Assembly: GCA_036654235.1 (NCBI GenBank)
Contig: JAVVSK010000028.1
Location: 1-10,755, forward strand
Source of the DNA: JAVVSK01 sp036654235
GTDB lineage: Bacteria; Bacillota; Clostridia; Christensenellales; CAG-138
Length of the DNA: 10,755 nt
Reading direction: 5' to 3'
The notes beneath the pieces were generated by a model. It was given only the letters and a program-made list of their open reading frames with translations, ran no database searches and was not told the origin of the DNA. The translations under genes and the position numbers were made by a program. Below, in pieces: positions 1 through 7,078 of the stretch; position 1 is the stretch's first letter; the number at the start of each line of letters is the position of its first letter.

Positions 1-266
1 TGTCGCTGCTTGAATCCATTCTCATGATGAAGCTGAACACCGTGGACTGTCAAATTGATGGCAACCCTAAGTGCCAATAAACCTCCCCAAGCCAGATAAA
101 GGGCAACACGACCCCTTTTATCAAACGCTATAGATAACAATTAAGAAGCCCTCTGAAAACATCTTGTTTTCGCTGGGCTTCTCTCCACAAACACATTTAA
201 CAGAGCTTGTATTACCGGCAGCTTTTCTGGCAACAGCCCATTTTATTGAGCTTTTTAGGTTTCGAC
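1..266. other. No assignable gene; competing open frames
   Basis: I cannot assign a gene here. On the plus strand a frame enters from the window edge and stops with TAA at 78-80; its last residues read MMKLNTVDCQIDGNPKCQ, which I do not recognise. On the minus strand one frame is open from 140 to the window edge, with a possible TTG start at 138-140. Another minus frame is open for 56 codons from 291 down to TGA at 121-123, overlapping the end of the Nudix gene out of frame, but it has no ATG. A further plus frame is open from about 137 to beyond 300. Open frames on both strands at once mean that openness alone is not evidence of coding. The stretch could be the tail of a gene to the left, a decayed element or a dispersed non-coding repeat. 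Confidence 0.3.
138..182 (-). terminator. Candidate terminator of the pcrA-Nudix unit
   Basis: Positions 144-151 (AGAAGCCC) pair with 175-182 (GGGCTTCT). Inside that, 155-161 pairs with 165-171 around a 3-base loop, separated from the outer stem by a 3x3 internal loop. Read leftward, the hairpin is followed by TAATTGTTATCTAT, which is U-rich but not a clean U-tract. Read rightward it is followed by CTCCACAAAC, so it would only work for the minus strand. It lies about 85 bases past the Nudix stop. The hairpin is clear; the terminator role is inferred. Confidence 0.4.
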
Positions 267-791
267 CTATTCGTTCGTCGACCGAACGCCCCTATCATGG
301 CGCATATCGAATAGAAGATCGATAAAGCTTTTATAGTACGGGATAAATACGCCGATATCTATAAGCTCTTTTATTTCGTCCTTCGTCGCCCATTTAACAC
401 GCTGAACCTCTGAATATTGCAAATGCAGACCATTTATATCTAAATCACGTTTAAGAAGATATATATCGTTAAAACACGTAGCATGGTTTATAGTAAGATT
501 AGGACGCACATTCTTAAGATTAAGGCGATAGCCTATTTCCTCGAGAACCTCACGTTCAGCGGCAGCCGCGCTGGTTTCGCCCGAAATCGCGCTTCCGCCT
601 ACGGTAAGATCCCATAGGTTAGACCAACCTTTTTTAAACGGTTGTCTCTGTTGAATAAGCATTTTATCGTCCGAGTTAAAAATACAAACGTGAATGACCA
701 TATGATATGCTCCAGGAGCAAACTTGTAGCCTCTTATCATCGTTTTTCCTGTTTTTGTTCGGTTTTCATCATATATATCAAAAATTTCCAT
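267..791 (-). CDS. Nudix hydrolase, isopentenyl-diphosphate-isomerase-like branch
   Basis: This is a predicted cytoplasmic Nudix enzyme of 174 residues, the usual single-domain size. The Nudix box is complete: G-x5-E-x7-REVLEEIGY, starting at GSAISGE about residue 67 of the chosen product, with the metal-binding REVLEE core intact. The opening MEIFDIYDENRTKTG and the QQRQPFKKGWSNLWDLTVGG stretch resemble the subgroup related to IPP isomerase and to enzymes often left as generic Nudix hydrolases, so the substrate cannot be given. An in-frame ATG at 821 would add ten residues and overlap the end of pcrA, but it lacks a ribosome site. The ATG at 791 has GGAGAG four bases upstream, so I prefer it. 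It starts 19 bases after the pcrA stop and is probably co-transcribed. The final residues RGVRSTNE look like a non-family tail. Confidence 0.87.
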   Translation of the reverse strand: MEIFDIYDENRTKTGKTMIRGYKFAPGAYHMVIHVCIFNSDDKMLIQQRQPFKKGWSNLWDLTVGGSAISGETSAAAAEREVLEEIGYRLNLKNVRPNLTINHATCFNDIYLLKRDLDINGLHLQYSEVQRVKWATKDEIKELIDIGVFIPYYKSFIDLLFDMRHDRGVRSTNE

Positions 792-795
792 TTTT

Positions 796-801
796 CTCTC
801 C
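796..801 (-). promoter_or_regulatory. Ribosome binding site deciding the Nudix start
   Basis: GGAGAG on the minus strand sits four bases before the ATG at 791. The alternative ATG at 821 is preceded by pcrA coding sequence with no purine-rich match, so this site supports the shorter protein. Confidence 0.6.
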
Positions 802-810
802 GTTTCAGCC

Positions 811-3006
811 TTAATTATCATCTACTTTCATTAGCGGAGCATATGCCGCCGCGAACTTATTTCGTTTTCCGGTTACAAACTCAATTGTAACGACCATAGC
901 GTCGCCCGACCCTAAAACTTCGGTTATCGTACCTAACCCGAACATGGCATGATTTACCTTATCGTGAAGCGCAAAATTTTTTACCTGTGGGCTGTCGGGA
1001 ATGCGACGCGGTGCAGTATCGCGCATTTTATTCCCATATGAAGAGGATTCCGCGTGTTTTTGAAAATACGGATCTTTTTCTATAATTTTACGATTCTTTT
1101 TATAGCTTACTTCTTCGATAAGTTCATCGGGTATTTCCGTGAGAAAAAAAGACGGAATGTTTTGATCCCGCGATCCATAGAGAAATCTCGAATCGGTGCA
1201 TATCATATATAGCTTTTCTTTCGCGCGAGTTATCGCAACGTAGCAAAGTCTACGTTCTTCCTCAAGTTTCCCTTCCTCGCGCATTGCGCGCATACTCGGG
1301 AAAATGCTGTCCTCGAAGCCGGGAAGAAATACGATCGGGAATTCAAGCCCCTTCGCACTGTGCATAGTCATAAGCATTACAGACCCCCCCTCCTCATCGA
1401 CGGAATCCGCATCGGAAACGAGAGCGACATGTTCAAGGTAGAGCATTAGAGCGTCGCGAGGGGATTCCGAATTAATCTCGTTTCTCGCCATATCGCCCAT
1501 AAGTTCCTTTAAGTTTTGTTCACGGGCTTCGCGAGTATCCTTATCGATACTTTCGATATAATGAGTTCTTTGAAGTACCTTTTCGGTCAGCATAGAGGGC
1601 ATCATTTCGACGCTGTTTTTTATAAGTTCGTCTAAGATCATATTGAATTCCTGAAGCTTATTGCGGATACGATTGCTTATAGCCTCGTACATATGCGCGG
1701 CTTCAAAGAGAGAAATATCAAATTTTTTCGCTATTACGGAAAGCTCAGAGATTGAGGCATCTCCGATAGCGCGTCGAGGAACGTTTATTATCCGGGTAAA
1801 AGCCGCGTCGTCCTTAGGATTAAATATAAGACGAAGGTAGGAAAGGGCATCTTTTATCTCTGCACGCTCGTAAAACTTTAACCCGCCGTATAAAGAATAG
1901 GGTATACCGTAGGCAACAAGAGAGCTTTCTATATTTCTGCTCTGAGCATTCGTTCTGTAAAGAACCGCAAAGTCGCTGTAGCGCCTACCCTCCCTAACTC
2001 CGTCAACTACTTTTTTGCAAATATAGTCGGCTTCGGTACGTTCGTCCTCAGCAGTATAGAAGGTTATTTTTTCTCCGCGCTCGCCATCTGTCCAAAGCTT
2101 TTTAGGTTTTCGCTCTTTATTATTAGCTATTACGTTATTTGCCGCGTCAAGAATATTTTTCGTAGAACGATAATTTTGTTCAAGACGAACAACCTGCGCG
2201 CCACTGTAATCGCGTTCAAATTCCAATATGTTCCTTATTGTCGCCCCACGCCATCCGTATATGCTCTGATCATCGTCGCCAACGACGCATATGTTTTTAT
2301 GTTCCTCACAGAGCAGCTTTAGCATCTGATACTGAGGTACATTCGTATCCTGATATTCGTCGACGAGAACGTATTGAAATTTTTTTCTATACTTAGTTAA
2401 AACGCGTTCACTCTCGGTAAAGAGCTTTATTGTCATAAGCATAAGGTCATCGAAATCCAGCGCGTTAGCTGCCTTTAAGTTCCTTTGATATTCTTTATAT
2501 ATAGTCGGCAGTATATCCGGACAAATATCGTGCATCGCCAACTTTTCAATAGGGTTTAGAGAAGAATTTTTCGCGTCGCTTATAGCAAAGCGCGCGTCCT
2601 TCTTACTAAGCAGCTTTTCGTCGATCTTATTTTCTTTTAATATCCTCGAGATCAGCTTCATAGTATCATCTTCATCATATATGGAAAAGTTCTGTGTAAA
2701 TCCGATATATTCAGCTTCTATCCTGAGAATGCGGGCGCAAAATGAATGAAAAGTAAAAACCCACATGCTTCTTGCGACAGCTCCGACGAGAGCTTCCGTT
2801 CGCTCCTTCATCTCCCGCGCCGCCTTATTCGTAAACGTGAGAGCCAATATATTGTATGGATTTATATCGTCATGTTCTATTAAATACGCTATTCGGTAAG
2901 TTAATACGCGCGTTTTTCCGGAGCCGGCTCCGGCAAGAACTAAAAGCGGTCCATCGGTAATCGTAACCGCTTCCCTTTGCTTATCGTTTAATTTTTCTAA
3001 ATCCAT
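811..3006 (-). CDS. pcrA: ATP-dependent DNA helicase PcrA (UvrD/Rep family)
   Basis: PcrA is a superfamily 1A 3'-5' DNA helicase used in repair, plasmid and chromosome replication and removal of stalled RNA polymerase. All helicase motifs are visible in order: Q-motif LNDKQREAV (6-14), Walker A GAGSGKT (26-32), Walker B DEYQD (216-220), motif III GDDDQSIYGWRGA (243-255), motif IV QNYRS (277-281), motif V TMHSAKGLEF (547-556) and motif VI VAITRAK (590-596). The C-terminal stretch HDKVNHAMFGLGTITEV (681-697) and following strands match the Tudor-like domain that contacts RNA polymerase in PcrA. The length of 731 is normal. The ATG at 3006 has GGAGGG four bases upstream. It leads a two-gene leftward unit with the Nudix gene and is divergent from rsmI. 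No disruption is seen. Confidence 0.97.
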   Translation of the reverse strand: MDLEKLNDKQREAVTITDGPLLVLAGAGSGKTRVLTYRIAYLIEHDDINPYNILALTFTNKAAREMKERTEALVGAVARSMWVFTFHSFCARILRIEAEYIGFTQNFSIYDEDDTMKLISRILKENKIDEKLLSKKDARFAISDAKNSSLNPIEKLAMHDICPDILPTIYKEYQRNLKAANALDFDDLMLMTIKLFTESERVLTKYRKKFQYVLVDEYQDTNVPQYQMLKLLCEEHKNICVVGDDDQSIYGWRGATIRNILEFERDYSGAQVVRLEQNYRSTKNILDAANNVIANNKERKPKKLWTDGERGEKITFYTAEDERTEADYICKKVVDGVREGRRYSDFAVLYRTNAQSRNIESSLVAYGIPYSLYGGLKFYERAEIKDALSYLRLIFNPKDDAAFTRIINVPRRAIGDASISELSVIAKKFDISLFEAAHMYEAISNRIRNKLQEFNMILDELIKNSVEMMPSMLTEKVLQRTHYIESIDKDTREAREQNLKELMGDMARNEINSESPRDALMLYLEHVALVSDADSVDEEGGSVMLMTMHSAKGLEFPIVFLPGFEDSIFPSMRAMREEGKLEEERRLCYVAITRAKEKLYMICTDSRFLYGSRDQNIPSFFLTEIPDELIEEVSYKKNRKIIEKDPYFQKHAESSSYGNKMRDTAPRRIPDSPQVKNFALHDKVNHAMFGLGTITEVLGSGDAMVVTIEFVTGKRNKFAAAYAPLMKVDDN

Positions 3007-3037
3007 TTCACCCTCCGCACTTCCCCTTGTCGGCAGT

Positions 3038-3066
3038 ATTATAGCATATAGTTTTGATTGAAGGAA
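3038..3066 (-). promoter_or_regulatory. pcrA promoter, extended -10 type
   Basis: On the minus strand TGCTATAAT (3046 to 3038) gives a perfect TATAAT box with the TGN extension. The hexamer 17 bases upstream, TTCCTT (3066-3061), is a poor -35, which an extended -10 can tolerate. Transcription would start near 3031, leaving a leader of about 25 bases that holds the GGAGGG site. Confidence 0.6.
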
Positions 3067-3121
3067 GACCCCCTAAAGGAAGTTGGCTTTTTAAAGTGGG
3101 TTTGATTAGCCCATCTCGCTT

Positions 3122-3150
3122 TTTACAGAAAAGCAAAAATATGCTACAAT
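3122..3150 (+). promoter_or_regulatory. Promoter of the rsmI operon, placed at the start codon
   Basis: TTTACA (3122-3127), a 17-base spacer and an extended -10 TGC-TACAAT (3143-3150) form a strong sigma-A-type promoter. Transcription would begin around 3156-3158, only two to four bases before the rsmI ATG at 3160. An 8-bp direct repeat, GCTTTTTA at 3086-3093 and 3118-3125, lies just upstream, 32 bases apart. Confidence 0.65.
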
Positions 3151-3159
3151 AAAGATGAT

Positions 3160-3978
3160 ATGTTTTATTTAGTGGCGACACCTATAGGAAACCTTGAAGA
3201 CATAACGTACCGCGCTGTACGTGTGCTTAAGGAAGTTACCTGTATATATGCGGAGGATACGCGAAACAGCTTAAAGCTTTTAAACAGCCTTGGGATAAAA
3301 AAGCCGATCTACTCCTGTCATTTGCATAATGAAGAGGAGAAATCCGCTGAAATTGCGGATAAGCTAAGGGAGGGTCTTGATATAGCCTATATATCTGATG
3401 CGGGATGCCCTGGGATAAGCGACCCGGGGGCGCGTCTAGTTAGGCGCTGTATTGAAAACGACTTAAGCTTTACGGTTCTTCCGGGAGCTAACGCCGCTCT
3501 TACGGCTCTCGTTCTTTCAGGACTCCCCTCCGATACTTTTACGTTTCAAGGATTTTTGCCGCGCACCCTTACAGAGCGGAGCGCGATTTTAACCGCCCTT
3601 TTGCCCGAAAAGCATACGCTTATATTTTATGAAAGTCCGAACCGAATTTCGGATACTATTTTCGATCTCCTTTCGGTAATGGGTGATAGGGAGGCCGCTT
3701 TGCTTCGCGAGATTACGAAAATATATGAGGAGGCGCGCCGAGGAAAATTATCCGAAATAATCGAATCAATAAAAATATCTCCCGTTAGAGGTGAATGCGT
3801 TATTGTTGTAGCGGGATGTAAAGATGGCGAGGAAGAATCTCCTGAGTTGCTGATAAAAACGCTCCTCCTTCGAGGTATATCCGTAAAAGAGATAGCGAAA
3901 CAGGTAAGCGCCGCATGTTCAATATCAAAAAACAAAGCCTATGAAATTACAATGAAAATCAAGGAACAGATTCAATGA
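3160..3978 (+). CDS. rsmI: 16S rRNA (cytidine-1402-2'-O)-methyltransferase RsmI
   Basis: RsmI uses S-adenosylmethionine to methylate the 2'-hydroxyl of C1402 in the decoding centre of the small ribosomal subunit. The protein starts MFYLVATPIGNLEDITYRAV, the usual family opening. It then shows AEDTRNSLKLL (31-41), the HLHNEEE stretch (54-60), YISDAGCPGISDPGARLV (77-94), LPGANAALTALVLSGLP (107-123) and IFYESPNRI (155-163). The length of 272 is typical. The ATG at 3160 is the only possible start: the frame has a stop at 3103-3105 and no other start codon in between, and the family motif begins at residue 3. There is no Shine-Dalgarno sequence, and the predicted transcription start is just before the ATG. 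It overlaps the next gene by four bases (ATGA) and heads a four-gene operon. Confidence 0.96.
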   Translation: MFYLVATPIGNLEDITYRAVRVLKEVTCIYAEDTRNSLKLLNSLGIKKPIYSCHLHNEEEKSAEIADKLREGLDIAYISDAGCPGISDPGARLVRRCIENDLSFTVLPGANAALTALVLSGLPSDTFTFQGFLPRTLTERSAILTALLPEKHTLIFYESPNRISDTIFDLLSVMGDREAALLREITKIYEEARRGKLSEIIESIKISPVRGECVIVVAGCKDGEEESPELLIKTLLLRGISVKEIAKQVSAACSISKNKAYEITMKIKEQIQ

Positions 3979-4676
3979 AGATAATAAAAGCCGTAATTGA
4001 ATATAACCCATACGGCTGTCTTTTACAGGCAGAAAATTATCCGGGCGCATTTTCGCGTTCAAAATCCATAGATGATGCTATAAAAAAAATTAAAGACGAT
4101 GTGATAAAATATATAATTTGGTCAAATTGCGAAGCTTTGGAGAACGATTATACCATTGAGCCTAAAAAGCTGATTGAGAGTGTTCTTAACGTTCATGACG
4201 CAGACAGCGACGTTATATTCGACAGCGAAAAAGAGCCTCTTTCATATGAAGAATACATACCTTTAAAAAACCTTGCTATAAAATCGGCGTCCGATTTTCA
4301 GGCGCTTTATAATTCAATTTCGGATAAGGCGCTTTTATTGCGGCAACCGCGAAAAACCTTCTACGGAGCGATCCCAAATACAGCTAATGAAATGTATTCA
4401 CATACGAATAACGTAACGAGCTATTATATGAAAGAAATAGGCGTCGACGCTATGAATATGCCGGATATAATAAGTTCAAGAATAGAGGCTTTTTCCGTAC
4501 TTGAAAAAACGGCGGTATTCCCCGCCGATAAAGTATTTCGCGGAAGTTATGATGAGTATTGGTCGCTAAAAAAGGTGCTTCGACGATTTATTTTGCACGA
4601 TCGAATTCACGGTAAAGCTATGTTTCGCGCGGCGAAAGAGCTCTCTCTTTCACCGTCAAATCCGTTTAATTTTTAA
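3975..4676 (+). CDS. Predicted HicB-like / DinB-like two-domain protein
   Basis: I do not recognise a named gene. The first 50 or so residues, with IIKAVIEYNPYGCLLQAENY, PGAFSRSKSIDDAIKKIKDD and VIKYIIWS, have the strand-strand-helix pattern of HicB-like domains that turn up in antitoxins and in unrelated fusions. The rest (about 100-225) is mostly helical with histidines at 143 (EMYSHTNNV), 208 and 212 (ILHDRIHGKAMFR). That arrangement fits the metal-binding triad of DinB-like four-helix bundles, whose members include thiol-dependent transferases. Both assignments come from pattern reading alone, and no activity can be given. No HicA-like toxin is nearby. Its ATG overlaps the rsmI stop, with AAGGA nine bases upstream, so translation is probably coupled to RsmI. 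Confidence 0.85.
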   Translation: MKIIKAVIEYNPYGCLLQAENYPGAFSRSKSIDDAIKKIKDDVIKYIIWSNCEALENDYTIEPKKLIESVLNVHDADSDVIFDSEKEPLSYEEYIPLKNLAIKSASDFQALYNSISDKALLLRQPRKTFYGAIPNTANEMYSHTNNVTSYYMKEIGVDAMNMPDIISSRIEAFSVLEKTAVFPADKVFRGSYDEYWSLKKVLRRFILHDRIHGKAMFRAAKELSLSPSNPFNF

Positions 4677-4679
4677 ATT

Positions 4680-5396
4680 ATGAACAAACTGTCCGTAAAA
4701 TTAAATACACGTTTAAAGGTACTGTATTCTATAGCCGAACATATAAATGCCAGCATATACGTAGATATAGGTGCGGATCATGGTAAGCTTTCGGCAGCAT
4801 TGGCTTTAAATTCCTCCGTTTTACGCGTAATAGCGACAGATATAAGCGCTTTATCATTAGATAAGGCTAAAATTCTTATAAAAAAATTGGATCTCGACGC
4901 TAAGGTTGATTTTCGCGTTGGAAACGGGCTATCCGTCTTAGAGGAAAACGAAGCGGATGCTATAATAATTTCGGGGATGGGTGCAGAGACGATAAAAGAG
5001 ATATTAAAATCAGCAAATTTTACGCCAAAAAATTTACTTCTACAACCGACGAGGGCGCCGGGAATCCTTCTCGAATACCTATTTAATTCGGGCTTTAGTG
5101 TCGAAAAAGAAGAAATAACGTTTTTTGACGGACGATATTACCAAACGTTTTTCGCACGGCATACTGGATTTAAAGACCCGTCTATGATGAATTTCGAAAA
5201 GGAGCTTCTCTTTTTTTCGCCGCGTGCTCTTATTGACGGTGATCCTTATCTAAAACCTATGCTCGAGAAATATAAAAACACTCTCGAAAAAAAGCTTGAG
5301 CGTTCGTCTAAAAACGAAGCTCTGCTTTTAGAACTTTTAAAGGTTAAAAAAGCTATAGATTTATCTGAGGAGGACTCATTATGGAAGAAAAGCTGA
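4680..5396 (+). CDS. trmK: tRNA (adenine-22-N1)-methyltransferase TrmK family
   Basis: TrmK methylates N1 of adenine 22 in the D-arm region of some tRNAs in Gram-positive bacteria, using S-adenosylmethionine. The Rossmann-type methyltransferase core is clear: VDIGADHGKLSAAL (28-41) is motif I, IATDISALSLDKAK (51-64) includes the cofactor-binding acidic residue, GNGLSVL (81-87) follows, and IISGMGAETI (96-105) with LLLQPT (119-124) matches the TrmK pattern GMGG...LQPN with small changes. A lysine- and glutamate-rich helical C-terminus (about 190-230) fits the family's helical tail. The length of 238 is normal. The start lies three bases after the previous stop and has no Shine-Dalgarno sequence, so it probably relies on reinitiation. 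Its 3' end carries the ribosome site of the kinase gene. Confidence 0.92.
   Translation: MNKLSVKLNTRLKVLYSIAEHINASIYVDIGADHGKLSAALALNSSVLRVIATDISALSLDKAKILIKKLDLDAKVDFRVGNGLSVLEENEADAIIISGMGAETIKEILKSANFTPKNLLLQPTRAPGILLEYLFNSGFSVEKEEITFFDGRYYQTFFARHTGFKDPSMMNFEKELLFFSPRALIDGDPYLKPMLEKYKNTLEKKLERSSKNEALLLELLKVKKAIDLSEEDSLWKKS
5368..5373 (+). promoter_or_regulatory. Strong ribosome binding site inside trmK for the kinase gene
   Basis: AGGAGG seven bases before the ATG at 5381 lies inside the trmK coding region. It fixes the kinase start and the 16-base overlap, and is the strongest ribosome site in this operon. Confidence 0.8.
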
Positions 5397-6946
5397 CCTC
5401 AAGACTGTTCTTTTTAGGTCTTTTTGCTTCGCTTTTTTCTTTCGTTTTAGCTTTTTTTTCGTTCTCATCAATGAGCGAAACGAATGCCCGTGAGGAGGCA
5501 AAGTCATACGCTGATGCATTAAGAATTATTTACGAAAACGCCGGCTTTTTAAAGATGCAGGGAATTTTAAAGGATGGTGAATATGCCATTATAACGGATT
5601 CAGACGGAAAAATTTTAAAGGGAGACTCGCCTATTGAGCGCTTTTCCTTATCGGATGAACCCATTTTAGAAGACGGATATATCGTTGTTTCTATAAAGAC
5701 TGGAGAAGAATTTTTATCTCTTTATACGAAGTATTCCGGACTTTTTCCCATAGTGTCGGCGATGTTCGCCTTTGCTATATTGATAGTTGCTTCTATATTT
5801 ATAATCTCGATAATACTTGCGCGCGGAATGACCGAAAGAATGACCGGTCCTCTAAAAACATTGGCCAGCGCTAACTCCCCGGATGAAAAAACGGTGTATC
5901 CCGAAATTCTTCCATATGTAAGAAGAATTTTGACTCAGCGTTTTGAGATAAATGAGCAGTTTGACGCGCTATCCCGCGAAAAGGCGAAGTTGACCGCCGT
6001 CATATATGGAATGTCCGAAGGGCTTATAATAATCGACAGAAACTTTACCTGCCTATCGCAAAACGATGCGGCGAAAGCTTTTTTGGGCGCTGACTTTACA
6101 AATAACGGTTTTTTAATTGAGAACGACGCGATAAACGAGGCAATAAAGCGGGCGGTAAACGGAATCCCCTCGAAAATGACCATAAAATTAAATAAAAAGT
6201 CATTGCGCTTCTTTATAAACCCGTCTTTTGAAAACGGCGTTAGCGTTGGAGCGATATGCTTTATATTGGACGTAACCGATTCGGAAAGTATAGATGAGCT
6301 GAGGAGCGAATTTTCGGCTAATGTATCGCATGAGCTTAAAACGCCTCTTACGACGATATCCGGATATGCCGAGCTTATAGAGAGCGGAATAGCGAAAGAC
6401 GATGATGCACTCCGGTTCGTGGGAAAAATAAGTGCCGAGGCGAGAAGAATGCAAACACTTATAGGCGATATAATCAAGCTTTCTAGCCTTGAACATACGG
6501 AAAAGCTCTTTCTCTCTCCGATAGACCCGATAATCGTCGCGGAGGATTGTAAGAGGACTTTAGAGGAAGCGGCGAAAAAACGAAATATAACGATAACGAC
6601 GGAGGGCGACGGCGAAAAAATTGAAAGCTACGAGCCTCTTTTACATGAAATCCTGTACAATCTAATAGATAACGCAATAAGATATAATGTCGAAGGTGGA
6701 TCGGTAGCTGTAAGATCAGAAAAAGGAGTAATATCGGTAACAGATACCGGCGTCGGAATAACCAATGAAAACATAGGCAGGATATTCGAAAGATTTTACC
6801 GCGTTGATAAATCGCGTTCAAAAAGCACAGGAGGAACGGGGCTTGGGTTAGCTATAGTAAAGCATTCTGCGAAGCTACTCAATATGACGATAAACGTAAA
6901 ATCCGAGTTGGGTGTCGGAACCGAAATCAGCGTTTCTCCCTATTGA
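5381..6946 (+). CDS. Membrane-bound sensor histidine kinase, PhoR/WalK-like
   Basis: This is a predicted inner-membrane sensor kinase of 521 residues. Membrane segments at about 8-30 and 121-147 enclose an extracellular sensor region of roughly 90 residues. A short HAMP-like linker follows (about 148-185), then a PAS-like domain (about 200-300, MSEGLIIIDRNFTCLSQNDA). The dimerisation helix carries FSANVSHELKTPL with the phosphorylated histidine at 317. The ATP-binding domain has the N-box NLIDNAIRYN (427-436), G1 DTGVGI (455-460), F-box FERFYRV (469-475) and G2 GGTGLGL (484-490). All catalytic motifs are intact. Such kinases usually sit beside an OmpR-type response regulator, but none is present in this window. 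Instead the gene ends an operon of rRNA and tRNA methyltransferases. The signal sensed is unknown. Confidence 0.95.
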   Translation: MEEKLTSRLFFLGLFASLFSFVLAFFSFSSMSETNAREEAKSYADALRIIYENAGFLKMQGILKDGEYAIITDSDGKILKGDSPIERFSLSDEPILEDGYIVVSIKTGEEFLSLYTKYSGLFPIVSAMFAFAILIVASIFIISIILARGMTERMTGPLKTLASANSPDEKTVYPEILPYVRRILTQRFEINEQFDALSREKAKLTAVIYGMSEGLIIIDRNFTCLSQNDAAKAFLGADFTNNGFLIENDAINEAIKRAVNGIPSKMTIKLNKKSLRFFINPSFENGVSVGAICFILDVTDSESIDELRSEFSANVSHELKTPLTTISGYAELIESGIAKDDDALRFVGKISAEARRMQTLIGDIIKLSSLEHTEKLFLSPIDPIIVAEDCKRTLEEAAKKRNITITTEGDGEKIESYEPLLHEILYNLIDNAIRYNVEGGSVAVRSEKGVISVTDTGVGITNENIGRIFERFYRVDKSRSKSTGGTGLGLAIVKHSAKLLNMTINVKSELGVGTEISVSPY

Positions 6947-7078
6947 GATTTTTAACGGCGAATGCTATTATAATCATAATTCCGGAAATTAGAAAAAGAG
7001 TTGCCCCTTTCCGGTGCATCTGCCGTTTTCAGCGCGCAGACCGGTGCTTCCATGTTGTTTATAATCGGAGGATGAAAA

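Noticed and set aside
256..288. Hairpins just after and at the Nudix stop (TAGGT/ACCTA and CGTTCG/CGAACG) as terminators
   Set aside because: On the minus strand they are followed by A-rich sequence, not a U-tract; the 144-182 hairpin is the better candidate.
792..821. Ten-residue N-terminal extension of the Nudix protein
   Set aside because: The upstream ATG overlaps pcrA and has no ribosome site; the internal ATG has GGAGAG upstream.
3627..3935. Minus-strand frame opposite rsmI
   Set aside because: Fully covered by conserved rsmI coding sequence; no support of its own.
5935..6821. Several minus-strand open frames opposite the kinase gene
   Set aside because: They lie wholly inside a gene with intact kinase motifs, lack family motifs and reflect its codon use.
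7060..7065. TATAAT as a promoter of the glycerate-kinase-like gene
   Set aside because: Transcription would begin at or after the GGAGG ribosome site, and no -35 box lies at the right distance. Read-through or a promoter farther upstream is more likely.
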